Below are positions 8,023 through 14,925 of a stretch of DNA of 16,619 nt, piece after piece (within the stretch, counting starts at the first letter, position 1; every line of letters begins with the position of its first letter). Under the pieces are notes generated by a model. The model was not told the DNA's origin. It did not search any database and saw nothing but the letters and a program-made list of their open reading frames with translations. The position numbers were made by a program, and so were the translations under genes. The DNA comes from an uncultured Alphaproteobacteria bacterium (lineage in GTDB: Bacteria; Pseudomonadota; Alphaproteobacteria; Rhodobacterales; Rhodobacteraceae), in contig CACHJY010000026.1 of assembly GCA_902580265.1 (NCBI GenBank), positions 1-16,619 on the forward strand, read 5' to 3'.

Positions 8023-9276
8023 TTAAGGTCTTAAGGTTCCGCTTCCATTCACATGGTATTGAAATGAGACTAAATGTTGGGCTCCTATAGGCCCTCTAGC
8101 ATGTAGTTTATTAGTGGATATACCAATTTCTGCTCCAAAACCAAATTCTCCTCCATCAGCAAATTGAGTAGATGCATTGCATAAGAGAATTGAGCTATCT
8201 AGCTTTTTAAAAAATAATTCTCTGGCAGATTTATCCTCGGTTAAAATACAGTCCGTATGATTTGATCCAAAACTTCTTATATGTGAAATAGCGTTGTCTA
8301 TGTCTTTGACAATTTTAACAGCTAAAATGTTTTCTAGAAATTCAAATCCATAGTCGCTATCAGAAACACCCACTATAGATTTACTATTAAATAGAGTTTT
8401 ATCTGCACGTATTTCTATTCCTTTAGCAACTAGGAAATCTATAAGCTCGTTGCCATGGTTGTCGTGGAATTCTTTATCAATCAAGAGCGTCTCCACAGCT
8501 CCACATATACCTGGCCTTCTTGACTTAGAGTTTTGCACTACTTTCTTGGCGACATCAAGATCTGCTTTTTTATGAATATAAATATGAACTATACCCTCTA
8601 GATGAGCAAAAACAGGAACCCTCGCCTCCCTTTTTATAAATTCAACCAAGCTCCTTCCTCCCCTGGGTATAACTACATCAACATAATCTGTCATACTAAC
8701 TAATAGCTTTACTTCCTCTCTACTGCCAGAACCGAGTATTTGAACGCAGTTTTCATGAATTCCCATCTCCGACAAAGCCTTGACGAAGATATCGTGTAAT
8801 GCTTTTACAGTTTTTAAAGCGTCCGAACCTGGTTTCAAAATAGATGCGTTTTTTGACTTCATACAAAGGGCTGCTGCATCACAAAAAACATTTGGTCTAC
8901 TCTCAAAAATCACGCCAATCACACCAATTGGAGTGGTGACCTTACTAATCTCCAAGCCATTTGGACGTATATTAGTCTCTAAAATTTGATCCACAGGTGA
9001 TTTTTGTTGAGCTACATCCAACATTACAGCCTGCAAAGAATTAATCCTATCATCATCTAGCCTTAGTCTATCTACAAATGCTTTGCTTGAATTATTGAGA
9101 ATAGCTAGCTGGACATCGCCGTGATTTGCTCTCAGTATCTGATCTTTATGTTTTTGAATAAAGCTTGAAAACAACACCAAAGTTTCACTAATAACTGCAT
9201 CTGAAATTTCAGAAAGAGCCAAAGCAGCGCTACGCGCGTTTTTTCCAACCTCTAATATGTTAAAATTGTTACTCAT
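8023..9276 (-). CDS. proA: Gamma-glutamyl phosphate reductase (proline synthesis)
   Basis: NADPH-dependent reductase of 417 residues, the same length as E. coli ProA. It converts L-glutamyl 5-phosphate to glutamate 5-semialdehyde, the second step of proline synthesis in the cytoplasm. It has the aldehyde-dehydrogenase fold throughout. Recognisable stretches are TTPIGVIGVIFESRPNVFCDAAALC (residues 114-138), VVIPRGGRSLVEFI (201-214), the catalytic cysteine C258 in RRPGICGAVETLL, and FGFGAEIGISTNKLHARGPIG near the C-terminus. It starts 13 bases after proB, with TAGGGA overlapping the proB stop as a likely ribosome-binding site. It is the last gene of the leftward run and ends 8 bases from the convergent peptidase gene, with no terminator-like hairpin visible. 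nadD, which often follows proA in alphaproteobacteria, is absent here. Confidence 0.96.
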   Translation of the reverse strand: MSNNFNILEVGKNARSAALALSEISDAVISETLVLFSSFIQKHKDQILRANHGDVQLAILNNSSKAFVDRLRLDDDRINSLQAVMLDVAQQKSPVDQILETNIRPNGLEISKVTTPIGVIGVIFESRPNVFCDAAALCMKSKNASILKPGSDALKTVKALHDIFVKALSEMGIHENCVQILGSGSREEVKLLVSMTDYVDVVIPRGGRSLVEFIKREARVPVFAHLEGIVHIYIHKKADLDVAKKVVQNSKSRRPGICGAVETLLIDKEFHDNHGNELIDFLVAKGIEIRADKTLFNSKSIVGVSDSDYGFEFLENILAVKIVKDIDNAISHIRSFGSNHTDCILTEDKSARELFFKKLDSSILLCNASTQFADGGEFGFGAEIGISTNKLHARGPIGAQHLVSFQYHVNGSGTLRP

Positions 9277-9289
9277 TATTTAAATTTCC

Positions 9290-10435
9290 CTAGCTAAAGA
9301 ATGCCATGTTATCTCTATGTATAAGCTCTGGTTTTCGATTATACCCTAATACACCCGATATATCCTTAGACTTAAGACCAAGTATTTTTTCTGTTTCAAT
9401 TTGATTGAATGAAACCAACCCTTTAGCTATTATCAGACCCTCTTCGCCCTTAACAGTAACTACATCGCCTCTTAAAAAAGTGCCAATACATTTCGTTGCG
9501 CCTACTGGTAATAAAGATTTTCCAGATTTTAAAGCTTTTTCTGCCTTAAAATCTATTATTATCTCACCTAGTGATTTCATGTTTAGGATCCATTTCTTTC
9601 TTGCTGCTTTTACGCTTTGAGAAGCTAAAAACCATGTTGCTTTAATTTTAGAAATATTACTTATTGGATTACGTTTTTGACCATCAGCGATAATCAAGTT
9701 ACAGCCTACTGACGTAGTAACTTTAGCCGCTTCAATTTTTGTCTTCATACCTCCATGTGAGTAATCATTTTCTGGTCCCTCTGCCATTAGATTAATTTCT
9801 TCTGTGATCTCATTGATAAATGGAATATGCACTGCATTCTTACTCTTTTTTGGTGACTCTGTGTATAGACCGTCAATATCGGAAAGCAATATTAACAAGT
9901 CTGAGTCACATATAGATGCAACCTGTGCAGCCAATCTATCGTTATCTCCGTATCGTATTTCATCAGTTGCAACAGTATCATTCTCATTAACAATGGGTAT
10001 AACACCAAATTTTAATAACGTCTTTAACGTTGATTTACAATTCAAGTATCTTCTACGATTTGTGAAATCATCTAAGGTAATAAGTACCTGTGAACATATA
10101 AGGCCCTTTACTTTAAAATGCTCTTGATATTCCTTTGAGAGTTCAATCTGACCAACCGATGCAGCTGCTTGTTCTTGTTCCAAAGTTAATTCGTTTTCTT
10201 TAAGGTTAAGAATTTTTCTTCCCAAATTTATTGCACCAGAAGAAACAATAACTACGGTTTTTCCTCTTTTGCGTAAATCAATAACATCCTCAATAAAAGA
10301 CGCGAACCATTCTTTTTTGATTGCACCAAGTTTATCCTCAACTAGCAAAGATGAGCCAACTTTAATGACAATCGACTTTGATTGCTGATATATTTTTTCT
10401 CTGTCAGGACTAATTTTGTTTATATCGGGCTCCAT
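9290..10435 (-). CDS. proB: Glutamate 5-kinase (proline synthesis)
   Basis: Kinase of 381 residues that phosphorylates glutamate at the gamma-carboxyl, the committed and usually proline-inhibited step of proline synthesis. The amino-acid kinase domain covers about residues 18-265: SIVIKVGSSLL at the start, VIVSSGAINLGRK near 62-74, PIVNENDTVATDEIRYGDNDRLAAQVA near 147-173, LLSDIDGLYT near 184-193, and the GGMKTKIEAA loop. A C-terminal PUA domain runs from about 288 to 375 (SLLPVGATKCIGTFLRGD, GLVSF). The start codon lies 16 bases inside the obgE coding region. A perfect AGGAGG (bases 10444-10449 on the minus strand) sits 8 bases upstream, which decides this start. The product is handed to ProA, encoded 13 bases downstream. 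Confidence 0.96.
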   Translation of the reverse strand: MEPDINKISPDREKIYQQSKSIVIKVGSSLLVEDKLGAIKKEWFASFIEDVIDLRKRGKTVVIVSSGAINLGRKILNLKENELTLEQEQAAASVGQIELSKEYQEHFKVKGLICSQVLITLDDFTNRRRYLNCKSTLKTLLKFGVIPIVNENDTVATDEIRYGDNDRLAAQVASICDSDLLILLSDIDGLYTESPKKSKNAVHIPFINEITEEINLMAEGPENDYSHGGMKTKIEAAKVTTSVGCNLIIADGQKRNPISNISKIKATWFLASQSVKAARKKWILNMKSLGEIIIDFKAEKALKSGKSLLPVGATKCIGTFLRGDVVTVKGEEGLIIAKGLVSFNQIETEKILGLKSKDISGVLGYNRKPELIHRDNMAFFS

Positions 10436-11457
10436 TTTTCAAGCCTCCTATTAGGCTTAGCTTCTTCAAGTTTATTTTTTTTAAGCAACTCAAGCAAATT
10501 ATCCTTTAATTTATCAATACCAACTCTTGAAAAGGTAGAGATAGGGAGTACTTCGACACCTTTTTCATTAAAAGTTTTTATTATTTTTTCTAGCTTTTTA
10601 TTTTTTATACTGTCTACCTTATTAAGCACGACACACTTAATTTTCTCTACCAGATCACTCTTGTAATTATTCAATTCCTTTAATGTAGTTTGAAAATCAG
10701 ATAAAATGTTATTGGAGGATACATCTAAAACATGCACCAAAACCTGACATCGTTCTATGTGACCAAGAAACTGAATCCCAATACCTTTACCGACATTAGC
10801 TCCTTCTATAACCCCTGGAATATCGGCTAAAATAAAGTCGCCCTGCTTGTAACTCACCATTCCTAAGTTTGGAGTAAGTGTTGTGAATGAAAAATCACCA
10901 ATCTTTGGTTTAGCATTGCTCATAACTGATAAAAGTGAAGACTTGCCCACATTTGGTAATCCGACCAGACCAACGTCGGCGAGTAACTTTAATCTTAGCC
11001 ATAATGTCAATTCAGACCCTGAATGTCCTTTATTAGCTTGTCTTGGAGCTTGATTAGTAGATGATTTAAATCTACTGTTACCCCAACCCCCATTTCCACC
11101 CTCTGCTATCACATATTCTTGTCCCTCATTAACTAAATCGACCAACACTGTTGTCTTATTTTCTAAAAGGATCTCGGTCCCTATCGGTACGTTTAAAATG
11201 ACATCTTCCCCATTAGCTCCCGTTTTATTTTGTCCCATACCAGGCCTACCATTCTTAGCGAAATAGTGTCTTTTATACTTAAAGTCTATTAAGGTATTGA
11301 GATTGGAGATCGCTCTCACAAGAACGTCACCACCTTTACCTCCATCACCACCATCTGGTCCCCCAAATTCAATAAATTTCTCACGCCGAAAACTTGTACA
11401 ACCTGATCCACCAGTCCCAGATCTAATATGTATAAGTGTCAAATCAATAAATTGCAT
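10420..11457 (-). CDS. obgE: Obg-family GTPase, ribosome assembly
   Basis: GTPase of 345 residues, typical ObgE/CgtA length, needed for late 50S subunit assembly and linked to stringent response and cell-cycle control. The glycine-rich Obg fold spans about residues 2-158 (RSGTGGSGCTSFRREKF, GGPDGGDGGKGGDV, GGNGGWGN). The G domain follows with the P-loop GLPNVGKSS (166-174), switch I FTTLTPN, the DIPG motif (212-215) and NKVD (279-282). The C-terminus is short, without the acidic tail or OCT domain of some members. It lies downstream of rplU and rpmA, the usual partnership, with a LysE-type gene between, and overlaps proB by 16 bases. No clear Shine-Dalgarno precedes its ATG, so translation may depend on upstream ribosome flow. 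Confidence 0.96.
   Translation of the reverse strand: MQFIDLTLIHIRSGTGGSGCTSFRREKFIEFGGPDGGDGGKGGDVLVRAISNLNTLIDFKYKRHYFAKNGRPGMGQNKTGANGEDVILNVPIGTEILLENKTTVLVDLVNEGQEYVIAEGGNGGWGNSRFKSSTNQAPRQANKGHSGSELTLWLRLKLLADVGLVGLPNVGKSSLLSVMSNAKPKIGDFSFTTLTPNLGMVSYKQGDFILADIPGVIEGANVGKGIGIQFLGHIERCQVLVHVLDVSSNNILSDFQTTLKELNNYKSDLVEKIKCVVLNKVDSIKNKKLEKIIKTFNEKGVEVLPISTFSRVGIDKLKDNLLELLKKNKLEEAKPNRRLEKWSPI
10444..10449 (-). promoter_or_regulatory. Strong Shine-Dalgarno of proB inside obgE
   Basis: A consensus AGGAGG on the minus strand, 8 bases before the proB ATG, lies wholly within the last codons of obgE. It is the clearest ribosome-binding site in the window and shows that proB can be translated in its own right despite the overlap. 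Confidence 0.8.
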
Positions 11458-11503
11458 AGTTAAAAGTAGGGTTTCAGTTAATTAAAAAGTTTTATTATAA
11501 ATG

Positions 11504-12094
11504 TTAATAATATGAAAATACAATACTCGCTATAAGGCTAATCAATAGAACTAATTTTAAAATTCGACTATTTTTTTCTGATAAATCTGTTCTCCTTACT
11601 AGAGAACCAAACCAGAACCAAGCAGAATGGAAAATTAATTGTATTAGTAAAAAAATTATAGCTATAGTCGGGATTTTTTCAGTCGATACCCCTTGGCTCT
11701 GGAAAGCTGTAAACGCTAAAGTAATCATCATCCAAGCCTTTGGATTTAATGGATGAACAAGCAACCCATGATAAAATCTTGGAGCCCATATCGTTGACTT
11801 TTTCTTTACCGAAAGATCCATAAAAATAATCTTGTAACCTATCCAGGATATAAAAATCATTGATAAGATCATCATTATACGTGAATATTGGTCAATCAGA
11901 TCATTTATCAATAGCAAACTAAATCCAATTGGCCAAATTATCAGTTGTTTAGACAAAACAACACTTAGTATGAATGGGATAGACACCCTAAACTTCTGAG
12001 TGCAACCTAGCGCAAAGAGAATAATGTTTGCTGGCCCAGGAGAGCCTACCATTGCCATAGCAAAGAAAATTAAACCGATATAATCTGAAATCAA
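11504..12094 (-). CDS. LysE/RhtB-family amino-acid exporter-like membrane protein
   Basis: Hydrophobic protein of 196 residues with about six membrane segments (near 4-28, 38-62, 70-92, 110-132, 140-163 and 177-195). The family motif GSPGPANIIL is at 17-26 and the second conserved stretch HPLNPKAWMMITLAF at 114-128. LysE/RhtB proteins export basic or neutral amino acids such as lysine, arginine, threonine or homoserine; the substrate here cannot be read from sequence. The start is a TTG directly after an in-frame stop. The next Met is only four residues before the conserved GSPGP, too short for the first helix, so the TTG is the best choice. Only a weak GGG lies at good spacing. It sits 13 bases after rpmA and 46 before obgE, so it is probably in the same transcript. 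Confidence 0.85.
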   Translation of the reverse strand: MISDYIGLIFFAMAMVGSPGPANIILFALGCTQKFRVSIPFILSVVLSKQLIIWPIGFSLLLINDLIDQYSRIMMILSMIFISWIGYKIIFMDLSVKKKSTIWAPRFYHGLLVHPLNPKAWMMITLAFTAFQSQGVSTEKIPTIAIIFLLIQLIFHSAWFWFGSLVRRTDLSEKNSRILKLVLLISLIASIVFSYY

Positions 12095-12107
12095 CTAAGA
12101 CCCAAAT

Positions 12108-12377
12108 CTATTCAGCAGCTGCGACCGTCTCTTCTACAGAAATAAACTTTCGCTTCTTAAAACCCTTAGTAAACTTTACTCTACCATCTTTTAAAGCAAA
12201 TAAAGTGTGGTCTTTGCCCATTCCGACATTCTCTCCGGGAAACCACTTTGTACCTCTTTGTCTAACGATAATGTTGCCTGGTGACACAACTTCTCCACCA
12301 TATTTTTTTACTCCGAGTCTGCGACCAGCAGAATCTCTTCCGTTTCTTGATGATCCACCAGCTTTTTTATGTGCCAT
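12108..12377 (-). CDS. rpmA: 50S ribosomal protein L27
   Basis: Ribosomal protein bL27 of 89 residues, full family length. It begins [20 protein letters not shown], the highly conserved N-terminus that reaches toward the peptidyl-transferase centre. [28 protein letters not shown] and a basic C-terminus follow. No N-terminal extension of the Firmicutes type needing cleavage is present. AGGAG lies about 6 bases before the ATG. It follows rplU after 31 bases, the near-universal L21-L27 pairing. A small hairpin over the rplU stop precedes its ribosome-binding site. Confidence 0.98.
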   Translation of the reverse strand: MAHKKAGGSSRNGRDSAGRRLGVKKYGGEVVSPGNIIVRQRGTKWFPGENVGMGKDHTLFALKDGRVKFTKGFKKRKFISVEETVAAAE

Positions 12378-12393
12378 GACTTTCTCCTAATGA

Positions 12394-12417
12394 TCACTTA
12401 GCCTCAGTCTAAGGTGA
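12394..12417 (-). other. Possible RNA hairpin at the rplU stop / rpmA leader
   Basis: On the minus strand TCACCTTAG and CTAAGTGA can pair over 8 base pairs with one bulged C and a 7-base loop, spanning the rplU stop codon. No T run follows, so it is not an intrinsic terminator. It ends a few bases before the rpmA Shine-Dalgarno. A role in translation control or RNA processing is possible but is only inferred from base pairing. Confidence 0.3.
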
Positions 12418-12996
12418 TTTTTTCTTCGCTTCCTTTTTAACTGCAGTGGACTTAGTGGTAGTGTCCTTTTTTTTCTTAGCTGTAGCTATGATGCTAGATG
12501 TCTTCACTGCTTTTGTTTCTTTTTCTGCCTTGACCTCTTTTTTCACTGGTGTTTTTTTTGGAGGCTGAGTTTTAGTCGTCTCTTTAAATTTTTCAGCCTT
12601 ATTCTTGATATTCACTTTTGCAGAATAATCAATTTTTAGACCCTTCCCAGTCTTTGCCTCTTGAACGTTGGATTTATCAGCACCTGACTCCAATATATCG
12701 GTAATTTTTACTAAAGTAATTTGCTGTCTATGGCCTTTCTTACTCTTGGAAGAACTTTTCCTTCGCCTCTTAACAAATGAAATAACCTTCTTGTCTTTAA
12801 TCTGATCTATAACGGTAGCCTGAACACCAGCCCCTTTAATTAACGGGTCGCCGACTTTAACTTCTTTCCCTCCGGTTAAAAGTACTGTGTTAAACTGTAC
12901 TTTATCACCACCATTCGCGGAAAGCTTTTCCACGGCAAGAATGTCGTTCTTTTGGACTTTATATTGCTTGCCACCCGTTTCTATGATTGCATACAT
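12409..12996 (-). CDS. rplU: 50S ribosomal protein L21 with long lysine-rich C-terminal tail
   Basis: Ribosomal protein bL21. Residues 1-100 are a complete L21: MYAIIETGGKQYKV at the start, KVGDPLIKGAGVQATVI, and the rRNA-contacting KRRRKSSSKSKKGHRQQ before TLVKITDI. Most L21 proteins end about there (around 103 residues). This one continues to 195 with a low-complexity tail of Lys, Thr, Ala, Glu and Val, where about 28 of the last 95 residues are lysine. Alphaproteobacterial L21s often carry extensions, but usually shorter or alanine-rich ones. The tail is in frame, uninterrupted and followed normally by rpmA, so it is not a frameshift artefact. It starts the ribosomal transcript, with GAGAGAA before the ATG and a consensus TTGACA about 50 bases upstream. 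Confidence 0.96.
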   Translation of the reverse strand: MYAIIETGGKQYKVQKNDILAVEKLSANGGDKVQFNTVLLTGGKEVKVGDPLIKGAGVQATVIDQIKDKKVISFVKRRRKSSSKSKKGHRQQITLVKITDILESGADKSNVQEAKTGKGLKIDYSAKVNIKNKAEKFKETTKTQPPKKTPVKKEVKAEKETKAVKTSSIIATAKKKKDTTTKSTAVKKEAKKKSP

Positions 12997-13021
12997 ATTT
13001 TTCTCTCAAAAATTATGACAT

Positions 13022-13050
13022 ATTCCTATTATGTCTATCTATATTGTCAA
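13022..13050 (-). promoter_or_regulatory. Likely rplU promoter region
   Basis: On the minus strand a perfect TTGACA (13050-13045) lies 49 bases before the rplU ATG. The -10 is unclear: TAGGAA after 16 bases or AGGAAT after 17, neither close to consensus. Alphaproteobacterial promoters often keep the -35 better than the -10. A separate promoter here would let ribosomal genes be expressed independently of the upstream yjbQ group. An inverted repeat GACATA-N7-TATGTC (13017-13035) overlaps the predicted -10/start area. Confidence 0.4.
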
Positions 13051-13082
13051 GTTTTTTCTAGGATATTTTTATCATTATCTTT

Positions 13083-13496
13083 CTATTGACCAAGCAAGTG
13101 AACGATTATAGATCTAGTCTGACCATACTTACGCCACTCACACAGGTATATTCCTTGCCAGACTCCAAGTACCAGTTTATTTGAAACTACGGACACTGTT
13201 AAATTAGTGTTTGTAATCAATGTTTTCAAATGTGCGGGCATATCATCTGGTCCCTCCACATCATGAAGATAATTTGCAGATTCTGGCGCTAAATTACTTA
13301 AAAAAGTCCTAATATCATTTAAAACATCTTTAGATGTATTCTCTTGAACCATAAGAGATGCACTTGTATGCAGGATAGATAAATTCACTAACCCTTTTTT
13401 AAATTCATGGCGATGAACTAACTCCTGAATTTTCTCAGTGATATTTACAATTTGATACCCTTCTGTCTTAAAACTTACTTGCTCTATAATATTCAT
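13083..13496 (-). CDS. YjbQ/UPF0047 family protein
   Basis: Protein of 137 residues from the ATG at 13496, matching the usual UPF0047/YjbQ length of about 135-140. Family signatures are all present: HTSASLMVQEN (43-53), YLHDVEGPDDMPAHLK (76-91) and LGVWQGIYLCEWRKYGQTR (110-128). The conserved His, Asp and Glu residues form a metal-site-like pocket in known structures. E. coli YjbQ shows weak thiamin phosphate synthase activity, but the physiological role is unsettled. The frame stays open upstream to 13565, but that would overlap the lipoprotein gene by 59 bases and add residues unlike the family, so I place the start at 13496, 10 bases after the lipoprotein stop. No clear Shine-Dalgarno is seen. 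It is the last gene of the hydrolase/CNB/lipoprotein group. Confidence 0.88.
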   Translation of the reverse strand: MNIIEQVSFKTEGYQIVNITEKIQELVHRHEFKKGLVNLSILHTSASLMVQENTSKDVLNDIRTFLSNLAPESANYLHDVEGPDDMPAHLKTLITNTNLTVSVVSNKLVLGVWQGIYLCEWRKYGQTRSIIVHLLGQ

Positions 13497-13506
13497 GGAC
13501 CAAAGT

Positions 13507-13716
13507 TTACAAGTCACCTTCATTGACAGAAGACAGCGTATTTGCATTTTTGTCAGAAATATCATCCGCTATCAGCTGACTACATTTCGCAATATTTGTT
13601 TCAACCACCTTACAGGTGGACATCGTAAGCTCGTCTATGGTTGACTTACACCCAGCAAATATTAACGGTATAAAAATAGTAAATAAAACTATTCTTCCAG
13701 CATTTTTAAAAATCAT
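13507..13716 (-). CDS. Small predicted lipoprotein, function unknown
   Basis: Small protein of 69 residues. A short basic start (K4, R8) and a hydrophobic segment (9-20) lead to FAGC, a near-canonical lipobox with Phe at -3 and the lipid-accepting Cys at 23. The mature part would be about 47 residues with two further cysteines (C35, C45), which could form a disulfide in the periplasm, and an acidic end. Its ATG overlaps the stop of the upstream cyclic-nucleotide-binding gene in an ATGA arrangement, and AGGA lies a few bases before it; both support real, coupled translation. I do not recognise the family. A short open frame arising by chance is possible but unlikely given the signal, coupling and operon position. 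Confidence 0.7.
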   Translation of the reverse strand: MIFKNAGRIVLFTIFIPLIFAGCKSTIDELTMSTCKVVETNIAKCSQLIADDISDKNANTLSSVNEGDL

Positions 13717-14051
13717 TTTTTATCCTGCAAATTTCTTACTGTCTGAGAGAGTATTCTTAATAAGGCTCTAATAAAAGGATCTGCTTTCTCAACTCTTGCC
13801 TCAAATTCACTTTCTGACAAGGCAATTACAGTAGCATCTGACATACAGCGTGCACTAGCCATTCTGGGCTTGTGTTCAATAACGCCCATTTCTCCAAAAA
13901 CTTCATTCTTTCCAACGTTAAAATTTGGATCCTTTGTGTCATTTGTTGGCAAGAAAATACCAACATCTCCTGACATCAGTAAAAAGATTTCTTTACCTTT
14001 ATCCCCTGCTTTAAAAATATACTGACCAGACTTATAATCTAACTTTTTCAT
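13713..14051 (-). CDS. Stand-alone cyclic nucleotide-binding domain protein
   Basis: Single cNMP-binding domain of about 112 residues from the ATG at 14051. It begins with the typical LDYKSGQYIFKAGDKGKEIFLLMSGDVGIF (4-33). The phosphate-binding cassette is FGEMGVIEHKPRMASARC (52-69), with E54 and R63 in the positions that hold the ribose and cyclic phosphate. It ends with the closing helix (PFIRALLRILSQTVRNLQ). There is no helix-turn-helix or enzymatic domain, unlike Crp or Fnr regulators, so it probably acts through a partner protein. The frame runs on to a TTG at 14096 with an AAGG upstream, but that would overlap the preceding gene by 32 bases and add residues outside the fold; the ATG is preferred though it lacks a ribosome-binding site. 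It lies 13 bases after the metallo-hydrolase gene. Confidence 0.85.
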   Translation of the reverse strand: MKKLDYKSGQYIFKAGDKGKEIFLLMSGDVGIFLPTNDTKDPNFNVGKNEVFGEMGVIEHKPRMASARCMSDATVIALSESEFEARVEKADPFIRALLRILSQTVRNLQDKK

Positions 14052-14064
14052 CTTATTAAGTATT

Positions 14065-14859
14065 TCAAACCGTGTGGGACAAGCCCTGATAGGCAAAGAA
14101 AACCTTGTCGCTTGATAAATTATTAGAGTGCTCGTTTAGTTGCTCGTCATTTCTACTAGGCGCATGATGAGCTATGGCTAAGTTTTTACAGGCAGTTTTT
14201 TCGGAGAAAGTAATTCCTTGCTCAATACTAGAATGCCCCCAGCCTTTTTTGGGCGGAAGTTCTTCGTCTAAAAACATCCCATCCCATACAATAAGGTCAC
14301 TTTCTCTGGCGCTATTAATAAGATGATCATCAATAAGTGGTTCCTGTCCATATTCGTGATCAAGAAAAACACATATTTTTTTCCTATCTTTCTCAACGAT
14401 ATATCCAGCGGCTCCCCCCGGGTGATTTAGCTTTATGGTACTTAAAGAACATAGGTCCTTAAGTTCGGCCATAATCAAATCAAATTCCATAAACTTTAAG
14501 TTTTTTAGAGTGTCTACTAATGGAATTGGAAAATACATTGGTTGAAAGGCTCTAACAAACACTTCTCTCAATTCGTTCGCCTTTACTAACCCGGAAGAAA
14601 TTGTTACTTCGTTAGAAGAATCAAAAATCTGATGATTGAAAGGCAAGCCTTGAATATGGTCGTAGTGAAAATGAGAGAAAATTAAGTATGTTGGACGATC
14701 TTTTAGTATAGCTACATTTTGAAAGCCTGTTCCAGCATCGAAAATAATTTGAAATTTTTCATGGAGTATTTCAGTGCAGGTCGTGCTTCCGCCATACTTT
14801 AAAAAATTTTGGTCAGCCGTGGGTGTCGACCCTCGTACTCCATGAAATATTACATCCAT
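14065..14859 (-). CDS. Metallo-beta-lactamase-fold hydrolase, possible cyclic-nucleotide phosphodiesterase-like
   Basis: Cytoplasmic MBL-fold hydrolase of 264 residues. It begins MDVIFHGVRGSTPTAD and continues KYGGSTTCTEI and IIFDAGTGFQNV. The zinc site HFHYDH is at residues 63-68; further ligand candidates are H146 (NHPGG), D167 (FLDHEYG) and H231/H232 (IAHHAPSR). This layout belongs to the RNase Z/PhnP/cPDE-like branch whose members act on phosphodiesters, not to beta-lactamases. Adjacency to a cyclic-nucleotide-binding protein hints at a cyclic nucleotide substrate; that is inference from context. I chose the ATG at 14859 because AGAGG precedes it at good spacing and the family fold begins there; a TTG at 14895 is the longer alternative. 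It leads the four-gene leftward group. Confidence 0.85.
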   Translation of the reverse strand: MDVIFHGVRGSTPTADQNFLKYGGSTTCTEILHEKFQIIFDAGTGFQNVAILKDRPTYLIFSHFHYDHIQGLPFNHQIFDSSNEVTISSGLVKANELREVFVRAFQPMYFPIPLVDTLKNLKFMEFDLIMAELKDLCSLSTIKLNHPGGAAGYIVEKDRKKICVFLDHEYGQEPLIDDHLINSARESDLIVWDGMFLDEELPPKKGWGHSSIEQGITFSEKTACKNLAIAHHAPSRNDEQLNEHSNNLSSDKVFFAYQGLSHTV

Positions 14860-14925
14860 AAAAAACCTCTTTATTGTCAAAGGATACACCAACAAAATTA
14901 GAAAGCTATTGATTATTTGTTTTTT

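Noticed and set aside
9804..10127. Open frame of 107 codons on the plus strand opposite proB
   Set aside because: It lies entirely antisense to a well-supported proB, has no ribosome-binding site and no recognisable protein features.
10382..10666. Hydrophobic plus-strand open frame opposite proB/obgE
   Set aside because: Antisense shadow of Lys-rich coding sequence, which reads as Phe/Leu/Ser-rich on the other strand; not a real membrane protein.
13497..13565. Longer start for the YjbQ-family protein
   Set aside because: It would overlap the lipoprotein gene by 59 bases and add 23 residues not typical of the family; the ATG at 13496 fits the family length.
13713..14051. Crp/Fnr-type transcription factor
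   Set aside because: Only the nucleotide-binding domain is present; the protein ends right after its closing helix and has no helix-turn-helix.
14875..14880. TTGACA on the minus strand as the -35 of the MBL gene promoter
   Set aside because: It lies only about 16 bases before the ATG and partly next to the ribosome-binding site, leaving no room for a -10 and transcript start.
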